A stretch of DNA of 64,000 nt from Curtobacterium sp. MCPF17_052 (lineage in GTDB: Bacteria > Actinomycetota > Actinomycetes > Actinomycetales > Microbacteriaceae), in assembly GCF_003234085.1 (NCBI RefSeq), contig NZ_QKSD01000007.1, positions 124,001 through 188,000 on the forward strand. The letters run 5' to 3'. This document shows, one piece after another, positions 23,301 to 31,828 of the stretch (within the stretch, counting starts at the first letter, position 1; the number at the start of each line of letters is the position of its first letter). The notes below the pieces were generated by a model, which was given only the letters and a program-made list of their open reading frames with translations, was not told the origin of the DNA and did no database searches. Made by a program: the position numbers and the translations under genes.

Positions 23301-24500
23301 TCAGTCGAGCAGTCGCCGCAGGTGCGCCCCGACGGCCTCGTGTTCGATGAGGAAACCGTCGTGACCGAACTCGCTCGTGATCACCGCGGCGCGGTCGCCG
23401 TCCAGCGTGTCGGGCACCCCGGCGGCGATCCGGTGCTGGTCCTCGACGGGGAAGAGCCGGTCGCTGGAGATGCCGACGACGAGCGTCCGAGCGCGCACCC
23501 GGGCGAGCGCCGCAGCCACCCCGCCGCGGCCGGCACCGACGTCGTGCGAGTCCATCGCGTGCGTGAGGGCGACGTAGGACGCCGCGTCGAACCGTCGGGT
23601 GAACTTGTTGCCGTGGAAGTCGAGGTAGCTCTCCACCGAGAACCGTCCGTCGTCGCCGAGCGGGGAGACGTCGCTCTGCCACGAGCGGGCGAACCGGCCG
23701 TTGAGCTCGTCCGAGGCCCGGTAGGTCATCATCGCCATCCGCCGTGCCAGCGCCAGGCCCCGGTGCGGGCCCTCGCCGGGTTCGGCGTCGTGGTGGTCGC
23801 CGCCGGCGAACCCCGGGTCCATCTGGATCGCCGCACGCTGCAGGGAGTTCGCGGCGATCTGGTCCGCGGTGGTCTGCGCGGTGCTCGCCAGGACCGCGAG
23901 CCGGGCGACGCGTTCGGGGGCGGCGACGGCGGCCTCCAGGGCGTGCATGCCGCCCATCGACCCGCCGACGACCGCGGCGAAGCGCTCGATGCCGAGCCGG
24001 TCGGCCAACCGCAGCTGCGTGGCGACCTGGTCGCGGATCGTGACGAACGGGAACCGGGAGCCCCACTCGACGCCGTCGGGTGCGACCGAGGACGGGCCGG
24101 TGGTGCCCTGGCAACCGCCGAGCATGTTCGGCGCGACGACGAACCAGCGGTCGGTGTCGATGGCGCGTCCGGGTCCGACGACGTCGCCCCACCAGCCCGC
24201 CGTGCGGTGCCCCGGTCCCGGCGGGCCCGCGACGTGCGAGTCGCCGGTCAGGGCGTGGAACACCAGGACGACGTTGTCCTTCGCGGGGGAGAGCGTCCCC
24301 CAGGTCTCGTACGCGACGCGGACCGACGGGATCCGGCCGCCGCGGACGAACTGCTCGCCGAGCGCCTCGAAGCGCCGTGCGCCGGGCGGGTCACCCGGCC
24401 GCCACGCACCGGTGACCGGCGGCTTGCCGAGCGTGCCGAGCTCGGCGCCGGGCACCAGGGTGGACGGCACGGAGTCCTCGGGAGTCGTCTGCCAGTCCAT
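23301..24500 (-). CDS. metX: Homoserine O-acetyltransferase
   Basis: 399 residues of an alpha/beta-hydrolase fold. Diagnostic blocks: VFHALTGDSHVAG, GWWGDVVGPGRAIDTD, VVAPNMLGGCQGTTGPSS, the nucleophile elbow VVGGSMGGMHALEAA, DPGFAGGDHHD, ISSDRLFPVEDQHRIA (catalytic Asp) and EFGHDGFLIEH (catalytic His). It acetylates homoserine with acetyl-CoA, the activation step before sulfur incorporation. It lies 170 bases downstream of metY on the same strand; a 25-bp inverted repeat sits in the gap. The start is ATG 24500 with GGGAGGA about ten bases upstream. Confidence 0.95.
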   Translation of the reverse strand: MDWQTTPEDSVPSTLVPGAELGTLGKPPVTGAWRPGDPPGARRFEALGEQFVRGGRIPSVRVAYETWGTLSPAKDNVVLVFHALTGDSHVAGPPGPGHRTAGWWGDVVGPGRAIDTDRWFVVAPNMLGGCQGTTGPSSVAPDGVEWGSRFPFVTIRDQVATQLRLADRLGIERFAAVVGGSMGGMHALEAAVAAPERVARLAVLASTAQTTADQIAANSLQRAAIQMDPGFAGGDHHDAEPGEGPHRGLALARRMAMMTYRASDELNGRFARSWQSDVSPLGDDGRFSVESYLDFHGNKFTRRFDAASYVALTHAMDSHDVGAGRGGVAAALARVRARTLVVGISSDRLFPVEDQHRIAAGVPDTLDGDRAAVITSEFGHDGFLIEHEAVGAHLRRLLD

Positions 24501-24567
24501 CGTGCGTCCATCCTCCCTGGAGGCGCGGCTCGCCGCCGCCGTGTTACGTCGCGCCCGGCGTGGCGGC

Positions 24568-24643
24568 CCCGCGGGACGCAACGTGGGCGGCTTCCCGCGA
24601 CGGAGTACCGCTGCGAGGAGCCGCCCACGTTGCGTCCCGCGGG
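24568..24643. terminator. 25-bp perfect inverted repeat between metY and metX
   Basis: The arms 24568-24592 and 24619-24643 are exact complements with a 26-base loop. It begins 28 bases after the metY stop in the direction of transcription. It could end or attenuate the metY transcript before metX, or protect its 3' end. Confidence 0.65.
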
Positions 24644-24670
24644 TGCCTCAGCCGGGAGGCGCGGGACGGG

Positions 24671-26002
24671 TCAGGCGCGCAGGCCCGCCTGGGCGACGGC
24701 GCGGGCCGCGGCGAGTCCGGCCTCGAGGTCGGCCTTGAGGTCCTCGACGTTCTCGATGCCCACCGAAAGGCGCACCAGGCCCGGCGTGACCCCGGTGGTG
24801 AGCTGCTGCTCGGGGGTCAGCTGCGAGTGGGTGGTGGACGCCGGGTGGATCACGAGCGAGCGGACGTCGCCGATGTTCGCCAGGTGCGAGAACAGCTGCA
24901 GCTCGTCGACCAGTGCTCGCCCTGCGTCGACGCCGCCCTTCAGTTCGAAGGACAGCACGGCGCCGACACCACGGGGCGCGTACTTCGTCGCCGCCGGGTA
25001 CCACGGGCTCGTCGGCAGCCCCGCGTAGGCGACCGTGGCGACGTCCGGGTGCCGGTCGAGCCACTCTGCGATCTCCTGCGCGTTGGAGACGTGCCGTTCG
25101 ATCCGCAGGCTCAGCGTCTCGATGCCCTGCAGGAGTGCGAACGCCGTGTCCGCCGAGTTCGACGCACCGAGGTCGCGGAGCAGCTGCACGCGGGCCTTGA
25201 CGATGTACGCCAGCGCGTCACCGACGGCCTGCGAGAACACCGCCCCGTGGTACGAGGGGTCCGGGGTGCTGAACTCCGGGAACCGCTCGGCGTGCTCGGA
25301 CCACGCGAACGTGCCACCGTCGACGATGATGCCGCCGATGACGGTGCCGTGTCCGCCGAGGAACTTCGTCGCCGAGTGCACCACGATGTCCGCGCCGTGC
25401 TCGAACGGACGGATCAGGTACGGCGTCGCGATCGTGTTGTCGACGATCAGGGGCACACCGGACTCGTGTGCGACGCCCGCGACGGTCTCGATGTCGAGCA
25501 CGTTGATGCGCGGGTTGCCGATGGTCTCGGCGAAGAACAGCTTCGTGTTCGGACGGACTGCGCGACGCCACTCCTCCGGGTCGTCCTGGTCCTCGACGAA
25601 CGTCGTCTCGATGCCGAGCTTCGCCAGCGTGTACTTGAACAGGTTGTAGGTGCCGCCGTAGATCGACGACGACGACACGATGTGGTCACCGGCACCCGCG
25701 ATGTTGAGCACCGCGTAGGTCTCCGCCGCCTGGCCGCTCGACACGAGCAACGCCCCGGTCCCGCCCTCGAGCGCGGCGATGCGCTGCTCCACGACGTCGT
25801 TCGTCGGGTTCATGATCCGCGAGTAGATGTTCCCCGGCTGCGCCAGCGCGAACAGGTCGCGAGCGTGGTCCGAGTTCTCGAACACGTACGAGGTGGTCTT
25901 GTAGATCGGCGTCGCCCGGGCACCCGTGGTCGGGTCCGGTGCGGCGCCCGCGTGCACCTGCGTGGTCTCGAACCGCCAGGCGGCTGCGTCGTTCGTGGTC
26001 AT
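24671..26002 (-). CDS. metY: O-acetylhomoserine (thiol)-lyase
   Basis: 443 residues, PLP-dependent Cys/Met metabolism family. It begins WRFETTQVHAGAAPDPTTGA and has IYKTTSYVFENSDHARDLF, YSRIMNPTNDVVEQRIAALEGG, the PLP-Lys block VVHSATKFLGGHGTVIGG, and C-terminal HPASTTHSQL and RLSVGIENVEDL. It makes homocysteine from O-acetylhomoserine and sulfide (or methionine from methanethiol). With metX next, the two form a direct-sulfhydrylation route. GAGGAG precedes the ATG at 26002; the longer frame adds nine residues. TAGCGT at about 26029-26034 (minus) may be the -10. I found no SAM riboswitch in the leader. Confidence 0.95.
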   Translation of the reverse strand: MTTNDAAAWRFETTQVHAGAAPDPTTGARATPIYKTTSYVFENSDHARDLFALAQPGNIYSRIMNPTNDVVEQRIAALEGGTGALLVSSGQAAETYAVLNIAGAGDHIVSSSSIYGGTYNLFKYTLAKLGIETTFVEDQDDPEEWRRAVRPNTKLFFAETIGNPRINVLDIETVAGVAHESGVPLIVDNTIATPYLIRPFEHGADIVVHSATKFLGGHGTVIGGIIVDGGTFAWSEHAERFPEFSTPDPSYHGAVFSQAVGDALAYIVKARVQLLRDLGASNSADTAFALLQGIETLSLRIERHVSNAQEIAEWLDRHPDVATVAYAGLPTSPWYPAATKYAPRGVGAVLSFELKGGVDAGRALVDELQLFSHLANIGDVRSLVIHPASTTHSQLTPEQQLTTGVTPGLVRLSVGIENVEDLKADLEAGLAAARAVAQAGLRA

Positions 26003-26181
26003 CGGGGCTCCTCTTCCGTCGCGCGTCACGCTACGCAGCTGACCGGGCGGGCACCAGCGGGGGAGTCGTCGGACGTAACGCGCAGTGCCGAGGGGGACGG
26101 GCCTCCCGGCACGGCGGGAAGTGGACGACGGGTCCGCTCGTGTCGCGACAGGGAACGCGCGTGACCTACAGTGTCGCCGTC
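26003..26181. promoter_or_regulatory. Divergent region between metY and the AraC gene
   Basis: Holds the metY -10 (TAGCGT), a GTGCCG/CGGCAC hairpin at about 26081-26108 containing the GGCCTCCCGG element, and TACAGT at 26167-26172 nine bases before the AraC gene's ATG. Confidence 0.45.
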
Positions 26182-27153
26182 ATGCCCTCTCCGAACCCGC
26201 CCGAGCAGCCCGGACGCTCGCACGTCAGACGGCACGACGTGGCCGGCCGGGACATCGACGAGGCCACCCACTTCTACGAGCGTGTGCACGACGCGCACTC
26301 CGTGCGGCTCACGCAGGACGAGGACCGGCCGTTCGGGTACCGGCTGCGTGCCGTCGGCGACGAGCGGTTGCGACTGCGGAGTTCAGCGCTCAGCGCCCGC
26401 CGCTGGGGCCGGATCGAGCCCCAGGGCCGCTACCTCGTCACCTGGGCGCACGACGGCGAACTGGCCATCGACGGCGGCACCGACATCGAACTCGTCGTCA
26501 GCGCCGGCACCCCCGCCGTCTACCCGACCGGCCGCCCCTTCACCATCGAGGCCCCGCCGAGCATCACGCTGCACACGATCGACATCGACGGCCCGGCCCT
26601 CGAAGCGCTCCACCTGGCACGGAGCGGCGAGCACGCGGACCCGCTCCGGTTCGCCCAGACGCCGGACCCCGAGGGACTCGCCGCACTGCAGCGCACGCTC
26701 GCCGCGTCGACCCCGGTCCTCCTCGATCCGGCCGCCGACCGTGTCACCCGGGCACGTCTGGTGGACGCGGTGAGCCGCCGGGTCCTCGACGCCTTCGCGC
26801 CCGCCCCGGCCTTCCCACGCTTCCCCGGCCACCCGGCGAACGTCGTCCGCGCGCTCGACTACATCGAAGCCCACCTGACCGAGCCGATCACGACGGCCGA
26901 CCTCGCCGCAGCCGCCGGCCTCAGCCAACGCGGACTCCAGCAGGCCTTCGGGCGGAACGACCTGCCCACGCCGCTCGAGGCCCTGCGCGAGGCACGACTC
27001 CGTCGAGCCCGCACGCTGCTCGCCGACGCCCGACCGGGCGAGGTCAGCGTCGCGGCCATCGCCCGCCAGCTCGGGTTCGTGCACCTCGGACGCTTCGCCG
27101 GGTACTACGCCGAACGGTTCGGGGAACGCCCGAGCGACACGCTCCGCGCCTGA
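26182..27153 (+). CDS. AraC-family transcriptional regulator
   Basis: 323 residues. The N-terminal 190 residues are beta-rich (FGYRLRAVGDERLRL, GRYLVTWAHDGELAIDGG, TPAVYPTGRPFTIEAP), an AraC-binding-like sensor resembling the AraC-N module of promoter regulators of oxygenase genes. The C-terminal AraC DNA-binding domain has two HTH units: RALDYIEAHLTEPITTADLA, AAGLSQRGLQQAF, then VSVAAIARQLGFVHLGRFAGYYAERFGERPS. Ligand and regulon are unknown; the divergent neighbour metY and convergent acyltransferase give no clear hint. ATG 26182 is chosen from the TACAGT just upstream. Confidence 0.88.
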   Translation: MPSPNPPEQPGRSHVRRHDVAGRDIDEATHFYERVHDAHSVRLTQDEDRPFGYRLRAVGDERLRLRSSALSARRWGRIEPQGRYLVTWAHDGELAIDGGTDIELVVSAGTPAVYPTGRPFTIEAPPSITLHTIDIDGPALEALHLARSGEHADPLRFAQTPDPEGLAALQRTLAASTPVLLDPAADRVTRARLVDAVSRRVLDAFAPAPAFPRFPGHPANVVRALDYIEAHLTEPITTADLAAAAGLSQRGLQQAFGRNDLPTPLEALREARLRRARTLLADARPGEVSVAAIARQLGFVHLGRFAGYYAERFGERPSDTLRA

Positions 27154-27180
27154 CGACGGCGGTCACGCGTCGGCCCGCGC

Positions 27181-28272
27181 TCAGGCCGGGTCCCGGCGGA
27201 ACAGCCAGTCGACCTTCGGCTCGAGCAGCCACCGCATCCCGCGCCGCACGAACGGCTGTGCCAGGAACAGGCTCACCGCACACGCCATCAGCACCATCAG
27301 CAGCACGAACGGCCATGCTGAGTGCTCACCCGCCAGCACCCCAGACTCGCGGATCGGGTAGAGCAGGAACGTGTGCAGCAGGTACACGTACATCGTCGCC
27401 GCACCGAACCGCGTCAGCCAGACCGTCCGCCGCGGCACGAGGACCAGGAACGACGCCGTCAACAGCGTCGCCAACAGCATCAGCGCGAAACGGACCCCGC
27501 CGGCCCACCACGTGTCCTCGCCGAGTCCCGAGTACGAGTCGTCGTAGAAGAACCAGTGGTGCAGGTCGAACTCCTTGAACTGCGGGATCCACAGCGCGCA
27601 CGACACCGCCCACGCCAGGAACACCACACCCGCGAGGACCCGCACGCGGACCACCGTCCGCCGGGACGCCTCGTACCAGCGGTCGAACAGCCCCCACTGC
27701 TTCACCTGCCACCCGAGCAGGAAGAACGGCAGCAGGCTGATCGCCCGGCCGAGGGACAGCGTCGAGTCCACGTTGTCGAAGTACCCGACACCGATGCTCA
27801 GCACCACCGCCCACACCAGCGGTGCCCGCAGCTGCGCCAGGTACGGCAGGATCAGCCGGAAGATCCCCAACGCCAACAGGAACCAGAGCGTCCACGTCGG
27901 CTTCGTCGGGTTGAACTCCTTGCCACCCTCCACCACCGCCTGCACCACGGTCCAGATCGTCTGCATGATGATGTACGGCACCACGATGTCCGTGAACGTC
28001 CGCCGCATCCGCTTCGCCGTCGGGGTGTCCGCCGACGAGAAGTACCCGCTGATCACCCCGAACGCCGGCATGTGGAACGCGTAGATGAACGTGTACAGCG
28101 CCAACGCGTGCTCACTGCCCGTCGTCTGCCGCTGGATCGCGTGCCCGATCACCACGAGCGTCACCGCCAGGAAGCGTGCCGTGTCCCACATCGGGATCCG
28201 CCGCCGGATCCGACCCGGGTCGAGCGCGCCCGCCGGGGCAGAGGGCGCGGGAGGGGCGGCGTCCGTCGTCAT
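27181..28272 (-). CDS. Membrane acyltransferase family 3 (OafA/fucose-4-O-acetylase-like)
   Basis: 363 residues with about ten transmembrane helices. The family motif is in the first helix region: MWDTARFLAVTLVVIGHAIQ with its catalytic His, then ALYTFIYAFHMPAFGVISGYF and TWTLWFLLALGIFRLILPYL. Such proteins transfer acetyl or succinyl groups to cell-surface glycans or lipids. The glycan is unknown. The start ATG 28272 (TTDAAPPAPS) has TAACGT seven bases upstream; the alternative start at 28281 would lie inside that promoter. It converges on the AraC gene. Confidence 0.82.
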   Translation of the reverse strand: MTTDAAPPAPSAPAGALDPGRIRRRIPMWDTARFLAVTLVVIGHAIQRQTTGSEHALALYTFIYAFHMPAFGVISGYFSSADTPTAKRMRRTFTDIVVPYIIMQTIWTVVQAVVEGGKEFNPTKPTWTLWFLLALGIFRLILPYLAQLRAPLVWAVVLSIGVGYFDNVDSTLSLGRAISLLPFFLLGWQVKQWGLFDRWYEASRRTVVRVRVLAGVVFLAWAVSCALWIPQFKEFDLHHWFFYDDSYSGLGEDTWWAGGVRFALMLLATLLTASFLVLVPRRTVWLTRFGAATMYVYLLHTFLLYPIRESGVLAGEHSAWPFVLLMVLMACAVSLFLAQPFVRRGMRWLLEPKVDWLFRRDPA

Positions 28273-28279
28273 CCTCCGC

Positions 28280-28285
28280 ACGTTA
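28280..28285 (-). promoter_or_regulatory. -10 element of the acyltransferase gene, leaderless
   Basis: TAACGT on the minus strand, seven bases before ATG 28272. The divergent SDR gene has a TAGCGT at about 28311 on the other strand, so the two promoters are about 25 bases apart. Confidence 0.5.
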
Positions 28286-28358
28286 CCGTCCGGCGGCTGC
28301 CCCGGTGTCGGTAGCGTTGCCCCGGGCCGCCCACCGTCCCCGACCCGCGAGGAGCATC

Positions 28359-29135
28359 ATGACCACACGTCGAGCCGTCGTCACCGGAGCCAGCTCGGGC
28401 ATCGGCGCCGCCACCGTCCGCCTGTTCCGCCGACACGGGTGGGACGTCCTCGCCGTCGCCCGCCGAGCCGACCGGCTCGAGGCGCTCGCCACGGAGACCG
28501 GTGCGGACACCCTGGTGGTCGACGTCACGGACTCCGCCGACGTGGCGGCGCTCGCCGCACGGGTGGACGAGCTCGGCGGCGCGGACGTGCTCGTCAACAA
28601 CGCCGGGGGAGCGTTCGGGTCGGCCTCGGTCGAGCACAGCGACGTCGACGACTGGCGGGCGATGTTCGAGGTGAACGTCCTCGGCACGAAGCGCGTCACC
28701 GCTGCCCTCCTGCCGGCACTCCGTCGTCGTGCCGGCGAGACCGGCGGCGCGGACGTCGTGACCGTGACGAGCACGGCGGGCTTCGTCGCCTACGAGAACG
28801 GCGGCGGGTACGTCGCCGCGAAGCACGCCGAGCACGCCCTGGTCGGCGTGCTCCGACTCGAGTTGAACGGCGAACCGATCCGGGTCGTCGAGATCGCGCC
28901 GGGCATGGTGAAGACCGACGAGTTCGCACTGGTGCGGTTCGGTGGCGACAGCGACGCGGCCGCGGCGGTCTACGACGGGGTGGAGGCACCACTTGTCGCC
29001 GACGACGTGGCCGAGGCGATCGTGCACGCCGTCGAACTGCCGGCCCACGTCAACCTGGACCTGGTGACCGTCCGGCCGGTGGCCCAGTCGGCGCAGCACA
29101 AGCTCGCCCGCGGGCCGCTGACCCCGAAGGCGTAG
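28359..29135 (+). CDS. Short-chain dehydrogenase/reductase (classical SDR)
   Basis: 258 residues. Cofactor loop VVTGASSGIGAATVRLF, Arg-Arg after strand 2 (AVARRADRLEAL), suggesting NADPH preference, Asp-Val in LVVDVTD, NNAG in VLVNNAGGAFGSA, the Ser in VTVTSTAGFVAY and the active-site Y-x3-K in GYVAAKHAEHAL. NADPH-dependent oxidoreductase acting on an unknown carbonyl or alcohol. GAGGAG ahead of the ATG is a standard ribosome site. The product resembles general housekeeping SDRs (YdfG type), but the substrate is not determined. Confidence 0.88.
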   Translation: MTTRRAVVTGASSGIGAATVRLFRRHGWDVLAVARRADRLEALATETGADTLVVDVTDSADVAALAARVDELGGADVLVNNAGGAFGSASVEHSDVDDWRAMFEVNVLGTKRVTAALLPALRRRAGETGGADVVTVTSTAGFVAYENGGGYVAAKHAEHALVGVLRLELNGEPIRVVEIAPGMVKTDEFALVRFGGDSDAAAAVYDGVEAPLVADDVAEAIVHAVELPAHVNLDLVTVRPVAQSAQHKLARGPLTPKA

Positions 29136-29208
29136 CGGCCGGGGTGCCGCCGGCGGCCCGCAGCGCCCGGGCGGCGATCACGGGTCGCGGGCGGAGCATC
29201 CCTGCCGG

Positions 29209-29214
29209 TACCGT
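29209..29214 (+). promoter_or_regulatory. -10 element of the phosphoribosyltransferase operon, leaderless
   Basis: TACCGT ends six bases before ATG 29221; no ribosome site is present. Confidence 0.6.
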
Positions 29215-29220
29215 GGGCGG

Positions 29221-29751
29221 ATGCCGATCAGCAGCGAACCCGCGGAGTCTCCCGCCTCGTCGACCGTGACCGTGACGAGCGGACCGGAGGTGCTCGGCTG
29301 GCTCGAGTTCGGCGACGCAGCCCGGCTGCTGGCGAAGGACGTCCTGTCCGCCGGCTTCGAGCCCGAGGTCGTCGTGGCCGTCGCCCGTGGTGGGCTCATC
29401 ATCGCCGGTGCCGTCGCCTACGCCCTCGGCACCAAGGAGTGCGGCTCCATCAACGTCGAGTTCTACACCGACGTCGAGCAGCGCCTGGAGGAGCCGGTCG
29501 TGCTCGCTCCGGCCCTCGACGCGCCGAGCCTCGCCGGCAAGCGGGTCCTGGTCGTGGACGACGTGTCCGACTCCGGTCGCACCCTTGCGCTCGTGGTCGA
29601 CATCATCCGCACCGCCGGTGCCGACGTCCGGAGCGCCTGCCTGTACTCGAAGCCCGGCACCGTCCTCGAGCCGGACCACGTGTGGCGTCGTGTCGACGGC
29701 TGGATCACGTTCCCGTGGAGCGCCCTCGCACCGGTGACGGCCGAGTCGTGA
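29221..29751 (+). CDS. Purine-type phosphoribosyltransferase
   Basis: 176 residues. The PRPP-binding loop is [19 protein letters not shown] with its acidic pair, and the N-terminal hood has [29 protein letters not shown] at the C-terminus is typical of xanthine/hypoxanthine PRTases of this small type. The likely reaction is salvage of a purine base with PRPP to its nucleotide, but the base specificity cannot be told. First gene of an operon of three: its stop overlaps the next start by four bases (GTGA, 29748-29751). Together with guaB1 it shows purine salvage capacity. Confidence 0.85.
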   Translation: MPISSEPAESPASSTVTVTSGPEVLGWLEFGDAARLLAKDVLSAGFEPEVVVAVARGGLIIAGAVAYALGTKECGSINVEFYTDVEQRLEEPVVLAPALDAPSLAGKRVLVVDDVSDSGRTLALVVDIIRTAGADVRSACLYSKPGTVLEPDHVWRRVDGWITFPWSALAPVTAES

Positions 29752-30467
29752 GCATCCATCTCGTCGGCGGCGGCCCCTTCGTCGCCGCGGACGCCGCCGC
29801 GGCCTTCACCGCCGAGGCCACCGCCCGTTCGGCCGCCGTGGGACGGACCGTCCCGCGCATCGCACTGCTCTCCGTCGCCTCCGCGGACGGGGCCTCGCCG
29901 TCGTCGACCGCGGACATCGCCGAGGTCCTCGGAGGGTCCCGCGCCGCCGAGGTGCTGGTGACCGAGATCTCGGCGGGCGCGGTCTTCGAGACCACCGTCC
30001 TCAGCGACGTCGACGCCCTCGTCGTGGGCGGCGGTCGTACCCCCGACTACCTGGACGCCGTCGCTCCGCTCGTCGACCAGATCCGCCTGCTCGTCTCCGA
30101 CGGGCTGCCCTACCTCGGCTACTCCGCCGGCGCGATGATCGCCGCGGACCGCGCCCTGGTCGGCGGTTTCCGCATCGGCGGCGTCGAGGTGTGTCCCGAG
30201 GCCGCGTCCGAGGGGCTCGACGAGGTCGAGCTCCGCGAAGGGCTCGGGCTCGTCGACCTGACCATCGACGTCCACGCGGTCCAGGCCGGCACCCTCGCCC
30301 GCCTGGTCGCCGCCGCCGAGGCCGAGTTCGTCACCGCGGGCCTGGCCGTCGACGAGGACACCACGCTGGTCGTCGGCGAAGGCGCCCTCGAGGTCCGGGG
30401 CACGGGGAGCGTCTGGCGGGTGGTGGCGGGCGACGAGTCCGTCTCGGTCGCCACCATGGGCGCCTGA
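29748..30467 (+). CDS. Peptidase S51-like (cyanophycinase/dipeptidase E fold) protein
   Basis: 239 residues. The nucleophile elbow [18 protein letters not shown] and the preceding [18 protein letters not shown] are those of the S51 family, in which Ser sits after Tyr as here. [19 protein letters not shown] would supply the His. Family members are Ser peptidases cutting aspartyl bonds or multi-Arg-Asp polymer; here no cyanophycin synthetase is in the window, so an aspartyl dipeptidase role is only a guess. The start is GTG coupled to the phosphoribosyltransferase stop; ung starts three bases after its stop. Confidence 0.78.
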   Translation: MSIHLVGGGPFVAADAAAAFTAEATARSAAVGRTVPRIALLSVASADGASPSSTADIAEVLGGSRAAEVLVTEISAGAVFETTVLSDVDALVVGGGRTPDYLDAVAPLVDQIRLLVSDGLPYLGYSAGAMIAADRALVGGFRIGGVEVCPEAASEGLDEVELREGLGLVDLTIDVHAVQAGTLARLVAAAEAEFVTAGLAVDEDTTLVVGEGALEVRGTGSVWRVVAGDESVSVATMGA

Positions 30468-30469
30468 GC

Positions 30470-31156
30470 GTGCAGCCGAAGCCCCTCGCCGACCTGGTCG
30501 ACCCGGGCTGGGCGGCAGCGCTCGCGCCCGTCGAGGACGACGTCCACCGCATCGGTGCCTGGCTCCGTGCCGAGACCGAGGCCGGTCGTCCGTACCTGCC
30601 CGCCGGTCCCGCCGTGCTCCGCGCCTTCGAGGAGCCGTTCGACCGGGTGAAGGTGCTCGTCGTCGGCCAGGACCCGTACCCGACGCCCGGACACCCGATC
30701 GGGCTGTCCTTCGCCGTCGACCCGCACGTGCGCCCGGTCCCGCGCAGCCTGCAGAACGTCTACCGCGAACTCCACGACGACGTCGGCGTCACGCCGCCGC
30801 CGCACGGTGACCTCCGCGCCTGGTCCGACCAGGGCGTGCTGCTGCTCAACCGCGTGCTGACGGTGGGCGTCGGCGAACCCGCCAGCCACCGCGGCAAGGG
30901 CTGGGAACGCGTGACCGAGCGGGCGGTCGAGGCGCTCGTCGCCCGCGACCGTCCGCTCGTCGCCGTGCTCTGGGGTGCGCAGGCCGCGTCGGTCCGACCG
31001 CTGCTCGGTGACACCCCCGTCGTGGCGTCGGCCCACCCCAGCCCGCTCAGCGCCTCCCGCGGGTTCTTCGGCAGCCGTCCGTTCTCGGCCGTGAACGACC
31101 TGCTCGTCGCCCAGGGCGCCGACCCCGTCGAGTGGACACTGCCGACGGAGGCGTGA
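30470..31156 (+). CDS. ung: Uracil-DNA glycosylase, family 1
   Basis: 228 residues. Water-activating motif [20 protein letters not shown] with its Asp, the DNA-binding [15 protein letters not shown] loop with the catalytic His, and [15 protein letters not shown] are all intact. It removes uracil from DNA, starting base-excision repair. The gene begins at GTG two bases beyond the stop of the S51 gene and so ends the three-gene operon; combining it with a phosphoribosyltransferase and a peptidase is an unusual arrangement. Confidence 0.95.
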   Translation: MQPKPLADLVDPGWAAALAPVEDDVHRIGAWLRAETEAGRPYLPAGPAVLRAFEEPFDRVKVLVVGQDPYPTPGHPIGLSFAVDPHVRPVPRSLQNVYRELHDDVGVTPPPHGDLRAWSDQGVLLLNRVLTVGVGEPASHRGKGWERVTERAVEALVARDRPLVAVLWGAQAASVRPLLGDTPVVASAHPSPLSASRGFFGSRPFSAVNDLLVAQGADPVEWTLPTEA

Positions 31157-31167
31157 CGGGCCTCCCG

Positions 31168-31173
31168 TAGGCT
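31168..31173 (+). promoter_or_regulatory. -10 element of the GNAT gene, leaderless
   Basis: TAGGCT ends six bases before GTG 31180. It directly follows a GGGCCTCCCG stretch in the 23-base gap after ung. Confidence 0.6.
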
Positions 31174-31179
31174 CGTGTC

Positions 31180-31791
31180 GTGCTCGAGGAGGAATACCAG
31201 CAGCGGCGCGTCCTGCCGCGCCACCTGCGTACCCCGGCGCCGGTCGAGCCGGCGTTCGCGTACGCGATCCGTCCCGCCACGACCGCGGACCTGCCCGAGG
31301 TCCGCGAGATCCACACGCACTACGTGCGCAACTCGTCCGTGACCTTCGACGCGGCCGCGTTCACCTTCGCGGCGTGGAAGAAGCGGTTCGACGAGGTCCA
31401 GCGTCGCAAGCTGCCGTTCCTGGTCGCGGAGAACCCGTCCGGACAGGTGCTCGGGTACGCGCTCGTCGAGCCGTGGAACATCCGCGACCGGTCGAACCGG
31501 GTGGTCGAGGACTCGATCTACCTCGGCGCCGCGGCGGGCGGCAAGGGCCTCGGCCGGGCCCTGATGGAGGCGCTCCTCGACGCCTGTCGCACCGTCGGTG
31601 TCCGCGAGGTGATCGCCGTGATCGCCGACCGGTCCGCGGACGCGTCGATCCGGCTGCACGAGCGGCTCGGCTTCGAGGAGGTCGGACGGATGGGCCGCGT
31701 CGGCTACAAGTACGACCGGTGGCTCGGCACGGTCACGATGCGGTTGCGCCTGCGGAGCACCCGCAAGCCGCTGTTCGGTCCGCGCGACTGA
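31180..31791 (+). CDS. GNAT-family N-acetyltransferase (phosphinothricin acetyltransferase-like)
   Basis: 203 residues. After a 28-residue leader rich in Arg/Glu comes a Pat/MnaT-like GNAT domain: AIRPATTADLPEVREIHTHYVRNSSVTFD, AWKKRFDEV, the acetyl-CoA loop GGKGLGRALMEALLDACRTV, VIAVIADRSADASIRLHERLGFEEVG and the YKYDRWLGTVTM end. Relatives acetylate phosphinothricin, methionine sulfone or other amino-acid analogues; a physiological detoxifying role is probable. GTG 31180 is set by the promoter. Confidence 0.85.
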   Translation: MLEEEYQQRRVLPRHLRTPAPVEPAFAYAIRPATTADLPEVREIHTHYVRNSSVTFDAAAFTFAAWKKRFDEVQRRKLPFLVAENPSGQVLGYALVEPWNIRDRSNRVVEDSIYLGAAAGGKGLGRALMEALLDACRTVGVREVIAVIADRSADASIRLHERLGFEEVGRMGRVGYKYDRWLGTVTMRLRLRSTRKPLFGPRD

Positions 31792-31805
31792 CGTCGACCG
31801 CCGAA

Positions 31806-31820
31806 CGGGACTCCGTCCCG
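31806..31820. terminator. Short hairpin between the convergent GNAT and GntR genes
   Basis: CGGGAC-TCC-GTCCCG, perfect, in a 37-base gap between two convergent genes. Confidence 0.4.
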
Positions 31821-31828
31821 ATCCGTCC

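Noticed and set aside
26003..26100. SAM riboswitch in the metY leader
   Set aside because: The leader from the presumed -10 is only about 25-30 bases, too short for any known SAM riboswitch, and no characteristic core is seen.
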